Assembly (NCBI RefSeq): GCF_028368935.1
Contig: NZ_JAQNDK010000001.1
Location: 1,984,001 to 2,048,000 of the forward strand
Length of the DNA stretch: 64,000 nt
Source of the DNA: Sorangium aterium
GTDB taxonomy: Bacteria > Myxococcota_A > Polyangia > Polyangiales > Polyangiaceae
Direction of reading: 5' to 3'
Below, piece after piece: positions 52,648 to 61,327 of this stretch. The notes under the pieces were generated by a model, which was given only the letters and a program-made list of their open reading frames with translations, was not told where the DNA came from and searched no databases. Numbering within the stretch: position 1 is the first letter of the stretch; every line of letters starts with the position of its first letter. Made by a program: the position numbers and the translations under genes.

Positions 52648-52833
52648 GACGTCGTTGATCGCATCCTGCGCGAGCGTCGCATTGCTGGCATCGTGACCGA
52701 CCGGGCGCGCCTCGTGGACTCGCACGAAGCGTGGGTGCACGTTGTGATAGAAGGCGAGCCGGACTGGAGTCCTTTCACCGGGTTCGGACCGTACCCGCGT
52801 CCTGGGATTCTCACCTGGCCCAATTCGGACTGA
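52648..52833 (+). pseudogene. C-terminal fragment of a DUF6210-like protein
   Basis: The frame reads DRILRERRIAGIV, then SHEAWVHVVIEGEPDWSPFT, then GFGPYPRPGILTWPNSD before TGA. The terminal WSPFTGFG...LTWPNSD pattern is that of DUF6210 immunity-like proteins. The N-terminal half is missing: the frame runs without a plausible start from the stop of the AhpD-like gene. The first start codon is a GTG at 52693. No known role. The following 52834-53001 has nothing recognisable. Confidence 0.5.
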
Positions 52834-53001
52834 GGGGCGCCCCGCTCGTCGGGCGGAGCCGCTCGTCGGCGGACACCAGGCGCATCGTGACCTCGGCGGT
52901 CTTCAGCTGTCCGCTCGGCACCGGTCTCTCCGGCGCGTTCGCACAGGGCCTCCTGCGCCTTCTCGCTTGCCTCGGACGACCGCAAGGGGTACCCCGTATC
53001 A

Positions 53002-53409
53002 ATGCCCAAGGACGCCAGAGTCTTCGTCTTCGATCACGTCTCGGTCGGTGTCGAGAACCTCGAGCGTGCTGCTGAGTTCTACGACGCCTGTCTGGCGCCG
53101 CTCGGTTTTGTCCGGCTCTCGCAAAACGCCCGTAGCGTGGGGTACGGGCCCGAGGGATACGAAGCTGAGCCGCCCTTCGCCATCGTCGCGTCCGGTGCTG
53201 ACGCGAAGGCTCCCGGTCGCGGCTTCCACCTCGCCTTTGCCGCCTCGAGTCGCGAGGCGGTCGATCGTTTCCATGCGGAAGCCCTCAGCAAGGGCGGTGT
53301 CGATGAGGGGCCGCCCGGCATTCGTGAGAACTACGAACCCGGCTACTACGCGTCCTTCGTTCGCGACCCCGACGGCCACCGGCTGGAGGCGGTGCTCCAC
53401 GAACATTGA
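53002..53409 (+). CDS. VOC (glyoxalase/dioxygenase) family protein
   Basis: A 135-residue vicinal-oxygen-chelate protein. FDHVSVGVENLERAAEFYDA supplies the first metal-ligand His and the beta-alpha-beta module. HLAFAASSREAVDRFH starts the second module, and the C-terminal YYASFVRDPDGHRLEAVLH ends with the conserved metal-ligand Glu. The fold is shared by glyoxalase I, extradiol dioxygenases and antibiotic-binding proteins; the substrate is unknown. Start at 53002 gives the normal family length. Confidence 0.85.
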   Translation: MPKDARVFVFDHVSVGVENLERAAEFYDACLAPLGFVRLSQNARSVGYGPEGYEAEPPFAIVASGADAKAPGRGFHLAFAASSREAVDRFHAEALSKGGVDEGPPGIRENYEPGYYASFVRDPDGHRLEAVLHEH

Positions 53410-53538
53410 CCGTGCGGCCCGTGCGAGCGCTCGGGGCTCTCGTCCTCCGACTCGACGGCGCGGGAGCGCGCTGCGGCGCTCAAGCGACCCGACCGACCGC
53501 CGAACCAACCGCTGCGACTCATTTCACGGGAGAGAATC

Positions 53539-54168
53539 ATGCCGTCTGTCGTTCTCCTGGGCGATTCAATCTTCGACAATCTTGCGTATACCAATGGCGA
53601 GCCCGACGTCGCCTCGCACCTCCGCGCTCTCTTACCCTCCTGGCGAGTCACCCTGTGTGCCGTCGACGGCACGACCACTTCCGATATCGGACCCCAGCTC
53701 GATCGAATACCGAAGGACGCGACCCACGTCCTCCTCTCGCTTGGCGGAAACGACGCGCTCTCGAACGCTGAGATTCTCGGGCTGCCCGTCCGCTCGACGG
53801 CCGAGGCTCTCGACCTGTTCCGCGAGCGCGTGGATGCGTTTGAGCAATCCTACTCGTGGGCGCTCGAGGCGGTCGTCGCGCTCGGTCGACCGACCACGGT
53901 CTGCACGATCTACAACGGCGACCTCGCTCCCGATGAGGCCGAGCGAGCTCGCATCGCCTTGATGATGTTCAATGACGTCATCCTTCGCCAAGCTTTCTCG
54001 CGCGCGCTCGACGTCGTCGATCTCCGCCTCGTTTGCTCGGAGGCGGGAGACTTCGCGAACGCCATCGAGCCGTCGGGCGCCGGCGGCTTGAAGATCGCAC
54101 AGGCGCTCGTCCGCGCCCTGGGCGCCGCCGCGGTCCAGAAGCGAGCGACGACCGTGACCGCGGGCTGA
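53539..54168 (+). CDS. SGNH/GDSL hydrolase
   Basis: A 209-residue cytoplasmic esterase-like protein. GDSIFDN at residues 8-14 carries the catalytic Ser, LLSLGGNDALSN the oxyanion Asn, and TVCTIYNG the third block. The usual C-terminal DxxH is replaced by DFANAIEPSGAGGLKIAQA, as in a subset of bacterial members, so the third triad residue is not visible. No signal peptide. The ATG at 53539 is preceded by a GGGAGAG. The substrate is unknown. Confidence 0.82.
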   Translation: MPSVVLLGDSIFDNLAYTNGEPDVASHLRALLPSWRVTLCAVDGTTTSDIGPQLDRIPKDATHVLLSLGGNDALSNAEILGLPVRSTAEALDLFRERVDAFEQSYSWALEAVVALGRPTTVCTIYNGDLAPDEAERARIALMMFNDVILRQAFSRALDVVDLRLVCSEAGDFANAIEPSGAGGLKIAQALVRALGAAAVQKRATTVTAG

Positions 54169-54209
54169 CGGCGGGGCGTCGGGCGGACCTTCGTCCGCTC
54201 GCCTCATGC

Positions 54210-57200
54210 TCAGGGCGACGGGCAGTCGGAGGCGCTCGGCGCGGCCCGGACGATGGTCTCGCCTTCGAGGCGAAGCGGGACGTAGCAGCGCACGAGACGG
54301 CCGATCTCCTCGGGAGGGCGAGCCTCGAGGTGAACGTCCCAGATCCGCGCGGTCTGATCGTCGGCGGTGACGACGCGCTCGCCATCGGGGCTGAACGACG
54401 CCGAGGAGATGCGCTCTCCGTGACCTTCGAGCCGCGCCAGCTCCCTGCCGCTCCGCGCGTCCCAGATGCGCGCCGTCCGATCCTCGCTGGCAGTGACGAC
54501 GCGCTCGCCATCGGGGCTGAACGCTGCCGACCACACGAGGTCCTGGTGGCCCTCGAAGACGAGGAGCTCCTCTCCGCTCCGCGCGTCCCACATTCGCGCG
54601 GTCTTGTCGAAGCTGGCGGTGACGACCCGCGCGCCGTCGGGGCTGAACGACGCGCCGAACAGCTTGGCCAGGCTCCCCTTCTTGCCTTCGAGCCGGACCA
54701 GCTCCTTGCCGCTCCCTGCATCCCAGATGCGCGCCGTCCTGTCGTCGCTGGCGGTGACGATGCGCGCGCCATCCGGGCTGAACGAGGCCGACCACACCTG
54801 ACCTTGGTGGCCCTCCAGACGGACCAGCTCCTTGCCGCTCGCTGCGTCCCAGATCTGCGCCGTGTCGCTCACGCCAGCGGTGACGACGCGCTCTCCATCC
54901 GGGCTGAAGGCCACCACGACGCTGCGACCATCGTTGGCAGGGGTCGCGGTCGTTTTGCCGTCCGGGGTGGTGATGGTCACCGAGCGCGCGAGGTCGGGGC
55001 TCGCGAGGCGGACGAGCTCCTTGCCGCTCGCCACCTCCCAGACCCGCGCGGTCTTCGCCGAATCGGGGACGACGACGCGCTTGCCATCGGGGCTGAACGA
55101 GGCCGACCAGAGGGGATAGCCGCAGTCTGGAAGGCGCATGATCTCCTTGCCGCTCTGCGCGTCCCAGACGCGCGCGGTCTGGTCGAAGCTCGCGGTGACG
55201 ACGCGCTTGCCGTCGGAGCTGAACGAAGCCGACCACACCTGGCCTTGGTGGCCGTCCAGGGACAGGACGCGCTCGCCGTGCACCGCCCAGAGCCGCGCGG
55301 TCTTGTCGGCGCTGGCGGTGACGACGCGTGTGCCGTCGGGGCTGAACGACGCGAACGACACCCCGTCGGTGTGGCCCTCGAGGCTCGCCGACAACCTGCC
55401 CGTGCGCGCGTCCCACAGCCTCGCGGTCTTGTCGTGGCTGGCGGTGACGACCCGCGTGCCATCGGGGCTGAATGACGCCCACCACACGACGCCGTTGTGC
55501 GAGAAGCTGGCGAGCTCCTTGCCGTTCGCGACGTCCCACAGCCGCACGAAACCATTGATGGCAGCGGTGACGACGCGCTTGCCGTCGGGGCTGAAGGACG
55601 ATGTCCAGATCATCTCGCTATCGCTCTTGAGCTGGGACACCTCTTTGCCGCTCGCCGCGTCCCATAGCCGGCTGGCCACGTCTTTGCCGGAGGTGAGCAC
55701 GCGCGTGCCATCGGGGCTGAACGACGCCGCGAACAAGGGCCCAGCGTGGCCTTGGAGGCGTATCAGCTCCTTGCCGCTCTGCGCGTCCCAGATGCGCGCG
55801 GTCGTGTCCCAGCTCGCGGTGACGATGCGTGTGCCGTCGGGGCTGAACGCCGCCGCCTCCACGTGATCGGTGTGCCCTTCGAGGCGCGCCAGCTCCTTGC
55901 CGCTCTGCGCGTCCCACACCCGCGCGGTCTTGTCATGGCTGGCCGTGACGACGCGTGTGCCGTCGGGGCCGAACGATGCCACCATCCGCTCTCCATCGGC
56001 GTGGCCCTCGAGGCGCGCGAGCTCCTTGCCGCTCTTCGCGTCCCAGAGACGTGCGGTCCCGTCGTCGCTCGCGGTGAGGACGCGCGCGCCGTCGGGACTG
56101 AAGGCCACCGAATACAGGCGCCTGGTGTGGCCCTCGAGGCGAGCGAGCTCCTTGCCGCTCCTCGCGTCCCACAGGCGCGCGATCGTGTCGAGGCCGACGG
56201 TGGCGACGCGCTCGCCATCCGGGCTGAAGGCCGCCGACCACAGCTTGTCCGTGTGCCCTTCCAGGCGGGCCACCTCGCGCCCCGTGAGGGCCCCCGGCAG
56301 GGCGCGCGCCAGCAGGAAGCGCGTCGCGGGCGCGGTCGGCCGATCCTTGTACGCGGCGTCGAGATAGACGGCGGCGCGCGCCGGCCGGCCGGCCAGGTAC
56401 TCCTCGCGCCCCTGCTGCTCGTAGAAGCGCGCCAGGCGATCGCGGTATCGCATGCTCGCCTCCTCCGCCGCTCGTTGCTGGCGCACCGCCCACCACGCGA
56501 GGCCCATGAAGACCACCGTCACGAGCGCGGAGGACGCGGCGAGGATCCGCGCGCGCCGCGAGGCATCGACCTGGCGCCGCCGCTCCTCGGCCGCGAGGCG
56601 CGCCGCCGCTTCCTGTTCCTGGCGCTGCCGCTCCTCCGCCGCGCGGAAGAACTCCAGCTGCAACGCCGTGAGATCGCCGCCCGCCCGCTCGGCGAAGGCG
56701 CGCAGGAGATCCAGCTCCGGCGCCCGCCACAGCGAGCCCTCCTGGCGTCCGAGCGCGTCCCAGCGCGCCGCCGCCTCGCCGACGCGGCGGTGGAAGCGCA
56801 CGTCATCACGGCCCTTTTCCAGCCACGAGCGCAGCTCCTTCCAGTGATCGAGCAACGCCTCGTGCGTCACCTCCGCCACGTCGTCCGAGAGCGTCACCAG
56901 GCGTGCCCGCTCGCCCGCGAAGCGACGCAGCACGCCCAGCGCCGCGTCCGCGCTCTCGCCGTGCGCCGTCAGCTCGGCCACGGGCACGCGCCGCCGCGTG
57001 TCACGCGTCCCCTCGCCGAGCTGGACAAGCCCCAGGAAGGCGCGCCGCGCGATCCTGCGCCCCTCGTCGTCCAGCTCGCCGAAGATGCGCTCCGCCTCGC
57101 CCGCCAGCGCACCGCCGACGCCGCCGATCGCCTCGAGCGTCGCCGCGGCTGGCTGCCCCGCGGCGAGGCCGGTCCAGATCTGCGTCAGCGCGAACTCGAG

Positions 57201-58439
57201 CAGCGGCAGCGCGCCCTCGCGCCCGTCCGCCTCGCGCGCCAAGAGCTCCACCGTGGCGTCGTCGAGCGGGCGGCCAGCGGCGAGCGCCGGCGCGGCGATG
57301 GCCCGGCGCAGCTCCGCGGGCGCCATGACCGGCACCAGCTCGTGCGCCTGGGCGATGGCGCGGTTGAGCGCGGGGTGCCTGCGCGTCGCGTCGAGGAAGT
57401 CGCTGCGCAGCGTGAGGACCACGGAGACACCGCTCGCGCGGTCGGCGGCGGCGTGGAGCAGGAGCGAGACGAAGGCGCTCTGTTCCGCGGGGTCGTTGCA
57501 CAGGGCGTAGACCTCCTCGAACTGGTCGACGAGCACGAGCAGGGGACGTCGCCCGTCGCGCAGCTCGGCGTAGCGGCGCAGGCCCACGTGCTCGCCCCCC
57601 TCGACGTCGAGCAACAGCGAGCGGAGACGCCTGGCCTCCTCGATGCGCTCGGCGGCCGGGCGCGCGGGCCAGCGCGGGTCGAGCGTGCACAGGGCGTCGG
57701 CGAGCGCGGTCGTTGGCCGCTCGCCGGGCTTGAGGAGGATCACATCGGGCGCCGGGCCATCGCCGAGCGGCTCGCGCGCGACGAGCGGCACCAGGCCGGC
57801 GCGGGCGACGGAGGACTTGCCCGAGCCCGACGAGCCGACGACGGCGCACAGGCGCAGGGCCCCCTCGCGGCGCACCTGCGCGTCGAGGCGACGCCACAGG
57901 CGGCGGGTCAGGTCCTCGCGCCCGAAGAACAGCGCCTCGTCACCGGGCTCGAAGGCCGAGAGACCGCGGTAGGGCGAGGCGGCGAGCGCGGGCGCGAGGG
58001 TCGGCCGTGAAGCGGAGACGGCGGCGCGGAGGCCGTCGACCACCGCCAGCCAAGCGGCGTCGCGATCGGGCGCCAGCGTGACGGCGCGATCGTCGGGCGG
58101 CAGGACGCGGAGGCCGCCCAGCACGGGCTGCCACGGAGACGGGCGCACGATGACCGGCACGAGGCGCTGCCGGCCGTCGTCGTGACGCGCGAGGGCGCGC
58201 TCGATCAGGGCATAGCAGCGATCGGAGGCGAGGAAGTCCGCGCTGATCAGGAGCACCAGTACGTCGGCGGCCTCGATGCGCGCCTCGACCTCGGCGCCGA
58301 CCGTCGCGCCGGCGAGGATGCGGCCCTCGTGCCAGCCAGCGACGATCCCGGCGCGCTCGAGGCCGGCGAGGTGGCGCACCAGCGCGTCGAGGTGCGGACG
58401 ATCTTCGTCCGCGAAGGCGAGGAAGAGCTGCGCCGGCAT
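54210..58439 (-). CDS. TIR-nSTAND-transmembrane-WD40 protein
   Basis: A 1409-residue signalling STAND NTPase. Residues 1-140 are a TIR domain (LFLAFADEDRPHLDALV; Glu80 lies in CYALIERAL, near the expected NADase Glu). Residues about 155-530 are the nSTAND NTPase: YRGLSAFEPGDEALFFGRE, Walker A GSSGSGKSS at 202-210 and Walker B LVLVDQFEE at 301-309. A coiled coil leads to one TM segment at about 632-652 (LAASSALVTVVFMGLAWWAV). Fifteen WD40 repeats fill about 722-1370. WD40 sensing coupled to a TIR effector fits an anti-phage or cell-death switch. A cell-signalling role is also possible. It stands alone, with no effector partner. Confidence 0.88.
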   Translation of the reverse strand: MPAQLFLAFADEDRPHLDALVRHLAGLERAGIVAGWHEGRILAGATVGAEVEARIEAADVLVLLISADFLASDRCYALIERALARHDDGRQRLVPVIVRPSPWQPVLGGLRVLPPDDRAVTLAPDRDAAWLAVVDGLRAAVSASRPTLAPALAASPYRGLSAFEPGDEALFFGREDLTRRLWRRLDAQVRREGALRLCAVVGSSGSGKSSVARAGLVPLVAREPLGDGPAPDVILLKPGERPTTALADALCTLDPRWPARPAAERIEEARRLRSLLLDVEGGEHVGLRRYAELRDGRRPLLVLVDQFEEVYALCNDPAEQSAFVSLLLHAAADRASGVSVVLTLRSDFLDATRRHPALNRAIAQAHELVPVMAPAELRRAIAAPALAAGRPLDDATVELLAREADGREGALPLLEFALTQIWTGLAAGQPAAATLEAIGGVGGALAGEAERIFGELDDEGRRIARRAFLGLVQLGEGTRDTRRRVPVAELTAHGESADAALGVLRRFAGERARLVTLSDDVAEVTHEALLDHWKELRSWLEKGRDDVRFHRRVGEAAARWDALGRQEGSLWRAPELDLLRAFAERAGGDLTALQLEFFRAAEERQRQEQEAAARLAAEERRRQVDASRRARILAASSALVTVVFMGLAWWAVRQQRAAEEASMRYRDRLARFYEQQGREEYLAGRPARAAVYLDAAYKDRPTAPATRFLLARALPGALTGREVARLEGHTDKLWSAAFSPDGERVATVGLDTIARLWDARSGKELARLEGHTRRLYSVAFSPDGARVLTASDDGTARLWDAKSGKELARLEGHADGERMVASFGPDGTRVVTASHDKTARVWDAQSGKELARLEGHTDHVEAAAFSPDGTRIVTASWDTTARIWDAQSGKELIRLQGHAGPLFAASFSPDGTRVLTSGKDVASRLWDAASGKEVSQLKSDSEMIWTSSFSPDGKRVVTAAINGFVRLWDVANGKELASFSHNGVVWWASFSPDGTRVVTASHDKTARLWDARTGRLSASLEGHTDGVSFASFSPDGTRVVTASADKTARLWAVHGERVLSLDGHQGQVWSASFSSDGKRVVTASFDQTARVWDAQSGKEIMRLPDCGYPLWSASFSPDGKRVVVPDSAKTARVWEVASGKELVRLASPDLARSVTITTPDGKTTATPANDGRSVVVAFSPDGERVVTAGVSDTAQIWDAASGKELVRLEGHQGQVWSASFSPDGARIVTASDDRTARIWDAGSGKELVRLEGKKGSLAKLFGASFSPDGARVVTASFDKTARMWDARSGEELLVFEGHQDLVWSAAFSPDGERVVTASEDRTARIWDARSGRELARLEGHGERISSASFSPDGERVVTADDQTARIWDVHLEARPPEEIGRLVRCYVPLRLEGETIVRAAPSASDCPSP

Positions 58440-58939
58440 CTCGCGGTGGGCCTCCTGAGGGTCGATCGGTCCCGCCGCGCAGGTTATCACGACGCGCCGG
58501 CGCGCGGGCCGAGAGCGCGGCCGGATCGTCGATGAGCCGATCCAGCGATGGCACCACCGCCGTGAAGTGGACGAGCAGGTGGATCGACTCCGCGGCAGCT
58601 CGCGTCGGCCGGGGGCGGTTCGCCCCTCATTTCCGTCACGTTCGATCCGGCGGCCGTCGACCGAACCCACGCCCCGCTGGCGGACCTGCAACGGCCGGGC
58701 ATCGGGCCGACGACCGTTTCGATTGGGCGCCAGTCAGAGGGATGCCATTTCGAATCCACCCAGATCGCTAAAGCGGACCATGAACACACGTGCCGTACCG
58801 AGACGCAGCGCCCGCACGAGCGTGTTCTGTGCTTCGTCGTTGCGCTCGCAATGTGCGAGCGAATAGCTTAAAATTCATGTGGGCCGCCGACGCCGAGCCG
58901 AGCGCGCACGACGTCACGACCCAACGACGGGATCGAGCG
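58440..58939. other. Intergenic region between the STAND gene and msrB
   Basis: A 500-bp gap between divergent genes. A minus-strand stretch just before the STAND start reads ESIHLLVHFTAVVPSLDRLI in one frame, which looks coding-like but has no recognised family and no ribosome-binding site. The right part contains a perfect palindrome (listed separately) and an A/T-rich patch GAATAGCTTAAAATTC at 58861-58876, the probable promoter zone of msrB. No RNA gene seen. Confidence 0.4.
58843..58861. promoter_or_regulatory. Palindrome upstream of msrB
   Basis: CGCTCGCA and TGCGAGCG pair perfectly around ATG, immediately before the A/T-rich TAGCTTAAAAT patch and about 80 bp before the msrB start. A dimeric repressor site or an attenuator-like hairpin are both possible. 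A TTGCGC overlapping its left side could be a -35 box (18 bp to TAGCTT). Confidence 0.5.
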
Positions 58940-59338
58940 ATGGCGGACAGAAAGATCTCCAAGACCGAACCCGAGTGGCTGTTGCTGCTCGGGCCGCACC
59001 GCTACCGAATGCTCCGCTACGGCAACACCGAACGTCCGCATACGGGGCAGTACTGGAACCACCACGGTACGGGCATCTATCGATGCGCCGGCTGCGGCAC
59101 CCAACTCTTTTCGTCGCAGACGAAGTTCGACTCTGGGACCGGCTGGCCCAGCTTCAGCGCAGTGCTCGACGAGAAGCGGATTGAGCGCCGGGCCGATCGG
59201 AAGCATGGCCTCGATCGGGTGGAGGTCGTCTGCGCCCGCTGTGATGGACATCTGGGGCACGTCTTCGACGACGGGCCAGCGCCGACGGGCGAGCGCTTCT
59301 GCATCAATTCTGCCTGCCTCGAGTTCGAGAGCGAATGA
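58940..59338 (+). CDS. msrB: Peptide-methionine (R)-S-oxide reductase
   Basis: Reduces methionine-R-sulfoxide in proteins and so repairs oxidative damage. The 132-residue protein has both zinc CxxC pairs (CAGC and CARC) and the family block SGTGWPSFSAVL. The catalytic Cys is in GERFCINSACLEFE. ATG 58940 (MADRKISKTEPEW) is preferred; an in-frame ATG at 58877 would add 21 residues without known homology. There is no export signal, so it acts in the cytoplasm. The gene is divergent from the STAND gene and preceded by a perfect palindrome. Confidence 0.93.
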   Translation: MADRKISKTEPEWLLLLGPHRYRMLRYGNTERPHTGQYWNHHGTGIYRCAGCGTQLFSSQTKFDSGTGWPSFSAVLDEKRIERRADRKHGLDRVEVVCARCDGHLGHVFDDGPAPTGERFCINSACLEFESE

Positions 59339-59437
59339 CTCGCGAGACGGCGAACATCGCGTCGACGCCGTGACATGGCGGGGTGAGGCTGGAGGCGCTC
59401 ACCGACGACGCCGGAACAGGATGGGAGGGGTTGGCCA

Positions 59438-60562
59438 CTACCCGAGCAGCCATACGGCCGGGCTCTGCTCGACACGTTCGCCGGCGAGCGTCGCAGCGCT
59501 GTCGAGGATCTGGGTCCACGGCAACGCTGGGTACCCGGCACGGTGCGCGAGGTCGGCGCCGAGCGCAGCGACAAGCAGGGCGTGCGCGGAGGGCACGTTG
59601 TAACCCGCGGCATAGAGTGGGTTGAGCTCAAGAACCACCGGCTGGCCGTCTCGAGCGAACGCTACGTCAGCCACGTAGTTCGCCGGGAGATCAGCCGTGA
59701 GGAGCGCTGGGGCAAGGGCGCGAACCGCCCTCTGCACCACCTCGCTCCTGGCGGTGAGCTCATCGGAGAGGAGCCGGCGCGCGCCGTCGATGAGGACCTC
59801 GAAGGGTCCGTGGTAGCTGGCCATGAGGAGGCGGCCACCCAGCACCGTCAGCCGCACTTCGAAGGGCACCCGTATGGGGTTGCAGTCGCCGGGCAGGGTG
59901 GCGAGCTCGATGCGCTCGAGGTCGAGGTGCTCGCGCAAGGCGAGGCCACCGACATCGAGAGCGACACGCAGGCGGCGGACCACCTCGAAGACCGTGGCCT
60001 CGATGTCCGCCTGGTTGCTGCCGTAGTAGAGCTCGGGGTTGGCGGACTTGGCCGACGAGTAGAAGCCGCGGACGAAGACCCCGGCGTGGGGATCAATCTC
60101 CGCATCGAAGAGGGCGCCGTAGATCGCCTCGGTCAACAGGCGGCGCACGGCCGCGGGGGAGTCGATCGCGGCAGCGACGGCGGCGTCCACGGGCAGCAAC
60201 GCCGTGCGCGGCGTGGGGACACCGGCGTTCGTGAGGACCGAGTAGAATCGATCGAGCCCGAGGACCCGCTCCACATGCTCGGGGAGGTCGAGCACGCACG
60301 CGGCGCCGGCAGCAACCGCCCGATCGAAGACGGATTGGTAAGTGGCGCGAGGGAGCATCGGCAGATCGATCCAGGACACACAGCCGCGGACCCCCTGCGG
60401 CGCGTCGAGCAGGGCCACGTCGCGGACCGCGAGGTCCCAGCCATGGAGGCGGGCAAGTTGGGTCCAGAACGCATGGCGACGCCGGATCATGGCCACGTTG
60501 CGGGGGTCGGCCTGGGCATCGAAGGCACGGTTGAGGTCGGAGATAAGGGCGACGCGGGACAC
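59438..60562 (-). CDS. ATP-grasp domain protein
   Basis: A 374-residue protein with the ATP-grasp fold used by amide- and peptide-bond-forming ligases. The N-terminal part (about 1-120) is a Rossmann-like preatp domain (ALISDLNRAF). The middle supplies nucleotide-binding strands. The C-terminal DVAFARDGQPVVLELNPLYAAGYN has the metal-binding E-x-N pair. It resembles DUF4343-type members found beside peptide natural products, but no precursor or partner gene is adjacent here. The substrate is unknown. Confidence 0.75.
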   Translation of the reverse strand: MSRVALISDLNRAFDAQADPRNVAMIRRRHAFWTQLARLHGWDLAVRDVALLDAPQGVRGCVSWIDLPMLPRATYQSVFDRAVAAGAACVLDLPEHVERVLGLDRFYSVLTNAGVPTPRTALLPVDAAVAAAIDSPAAVRRLLTEAIYGALFDAEIDPHAGVFVRGFYSSAKSANPELYYGSNQADIEATVFEVVRRLRVALDVGGLALREHLDLERIELATLPGDCNPIRVPFEVRLTVLGGRLLMASYHGPFEVLIDGARRLLSDELTARSEVVQRAVRALAPALLTADLPANYVADVAFARDGQPVVLELNPLYAAGYNVPSAHALLVAALGADLAHRAGYPALPWTQILDSAATLAGERVEQSPAVWLLG

Positions 60563-60622
60563 GGCTCAAGCATCGCACGTTTCCGTGGCGGCGCCTCGGG
60601 TCGCCCGGTATCACGGTCGGGC

Positions 60623-61092
60623 TCATGCTCCGGAAGGCACCTTGAAGGACTCGATCACGTGCCGCCGCACGGCGAGCGCCGTGCCCGCGGCGCGCGCGGC
60701 CTCCGTCGCGATCTTGATTCGCAGGACGAAGCCGTCGGAGCTCCGCTGGCTCGGCGACGGCGATCTGAACCCGCGAGACGCTCCGCTCGATGTCCACGCC
60801 GCACCGCCCGGCGCCCCATCCGAGCAGTGCGCTGACGTCGCCAGCCGGCAGAGCCTTCGGCTCGATCTGCGCGAGCAAACGCGTCCGTCCGAGCGGGCGC
60901 CCGCTCGGCGAACGTCCGCCGGTCTTCTACCAGCTGGGGCTCCGCCGGCCTCGCCGGCGCCGCTCCGATCGCCGCGCTCGGTCCGGGCGTGCTCCCGCCG
61001 CAGCCTGCGAGGAGATGGCCCGCCGCGAGGGCGGACGCGACCAGGAACGAACCGCAGAAGACGCGACGAGCGCAGGGCGCGTTGACGCGCAT
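60623..61092 (-). pseudogene. Frameshifted lipoprotein gene
   Basis: A minus-strand gene broken by two frameshifts. It begins at ATG 61092 with a lipoprotein signal (SALAAGHLLAGC) and a segment AERAPARTDAFA. The sense then continues in a second frame (LLAQIEPKALPAGDVSALLG, then GVDIERSVSRVQIAV). It then moves into a third (SSDGFVLRIKIATEAARAAG, then VRRHVIESFKVPSGA) that ends at 60623. Joined, these make one coherent exported protein of about 155 residues. Each piece alone is a truncated frame. A real decay or two sequencing errors could explain it. Confidence 0.65.
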
Positions 61093-61250
61093 GGTGAGCC
61101 CCCCGCGACTCCAGCTCTCCTCGGCGGCGTATGTCGGCATAGGGCGCAGGATAACACGATAACCTGCGTGAGCCCCCGCCGGCTACGCGGGCGCCTCTGG
61201 TCCCTCCTGCCCCTCCTGCTCCGGGCCCCGGCACGACTCCAGGTCGTGAC

Positions 61251-61278
61251 TTGACAGCTTCCCAGGATCCAGCACAAT
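61251..61278 (+). promoter_or_regulatory. Possible promoter of the APH-MATE pair
   Basis: TTGACA (61251-61256) is followed 16 bp later by CACAAT (61273-61278). If used, transcription would start near 61285. The ATG at 61277 would then lie upstream of the mRNA and the GTG at 61328 would be the true start. The -10 match is poor. Confidence 0.35.
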
Positions 61279-61327
61279 GGACGCCATTTCGCTCATCACA
61301 AGGGCCGCCAATCGACGAAGGAAGACC

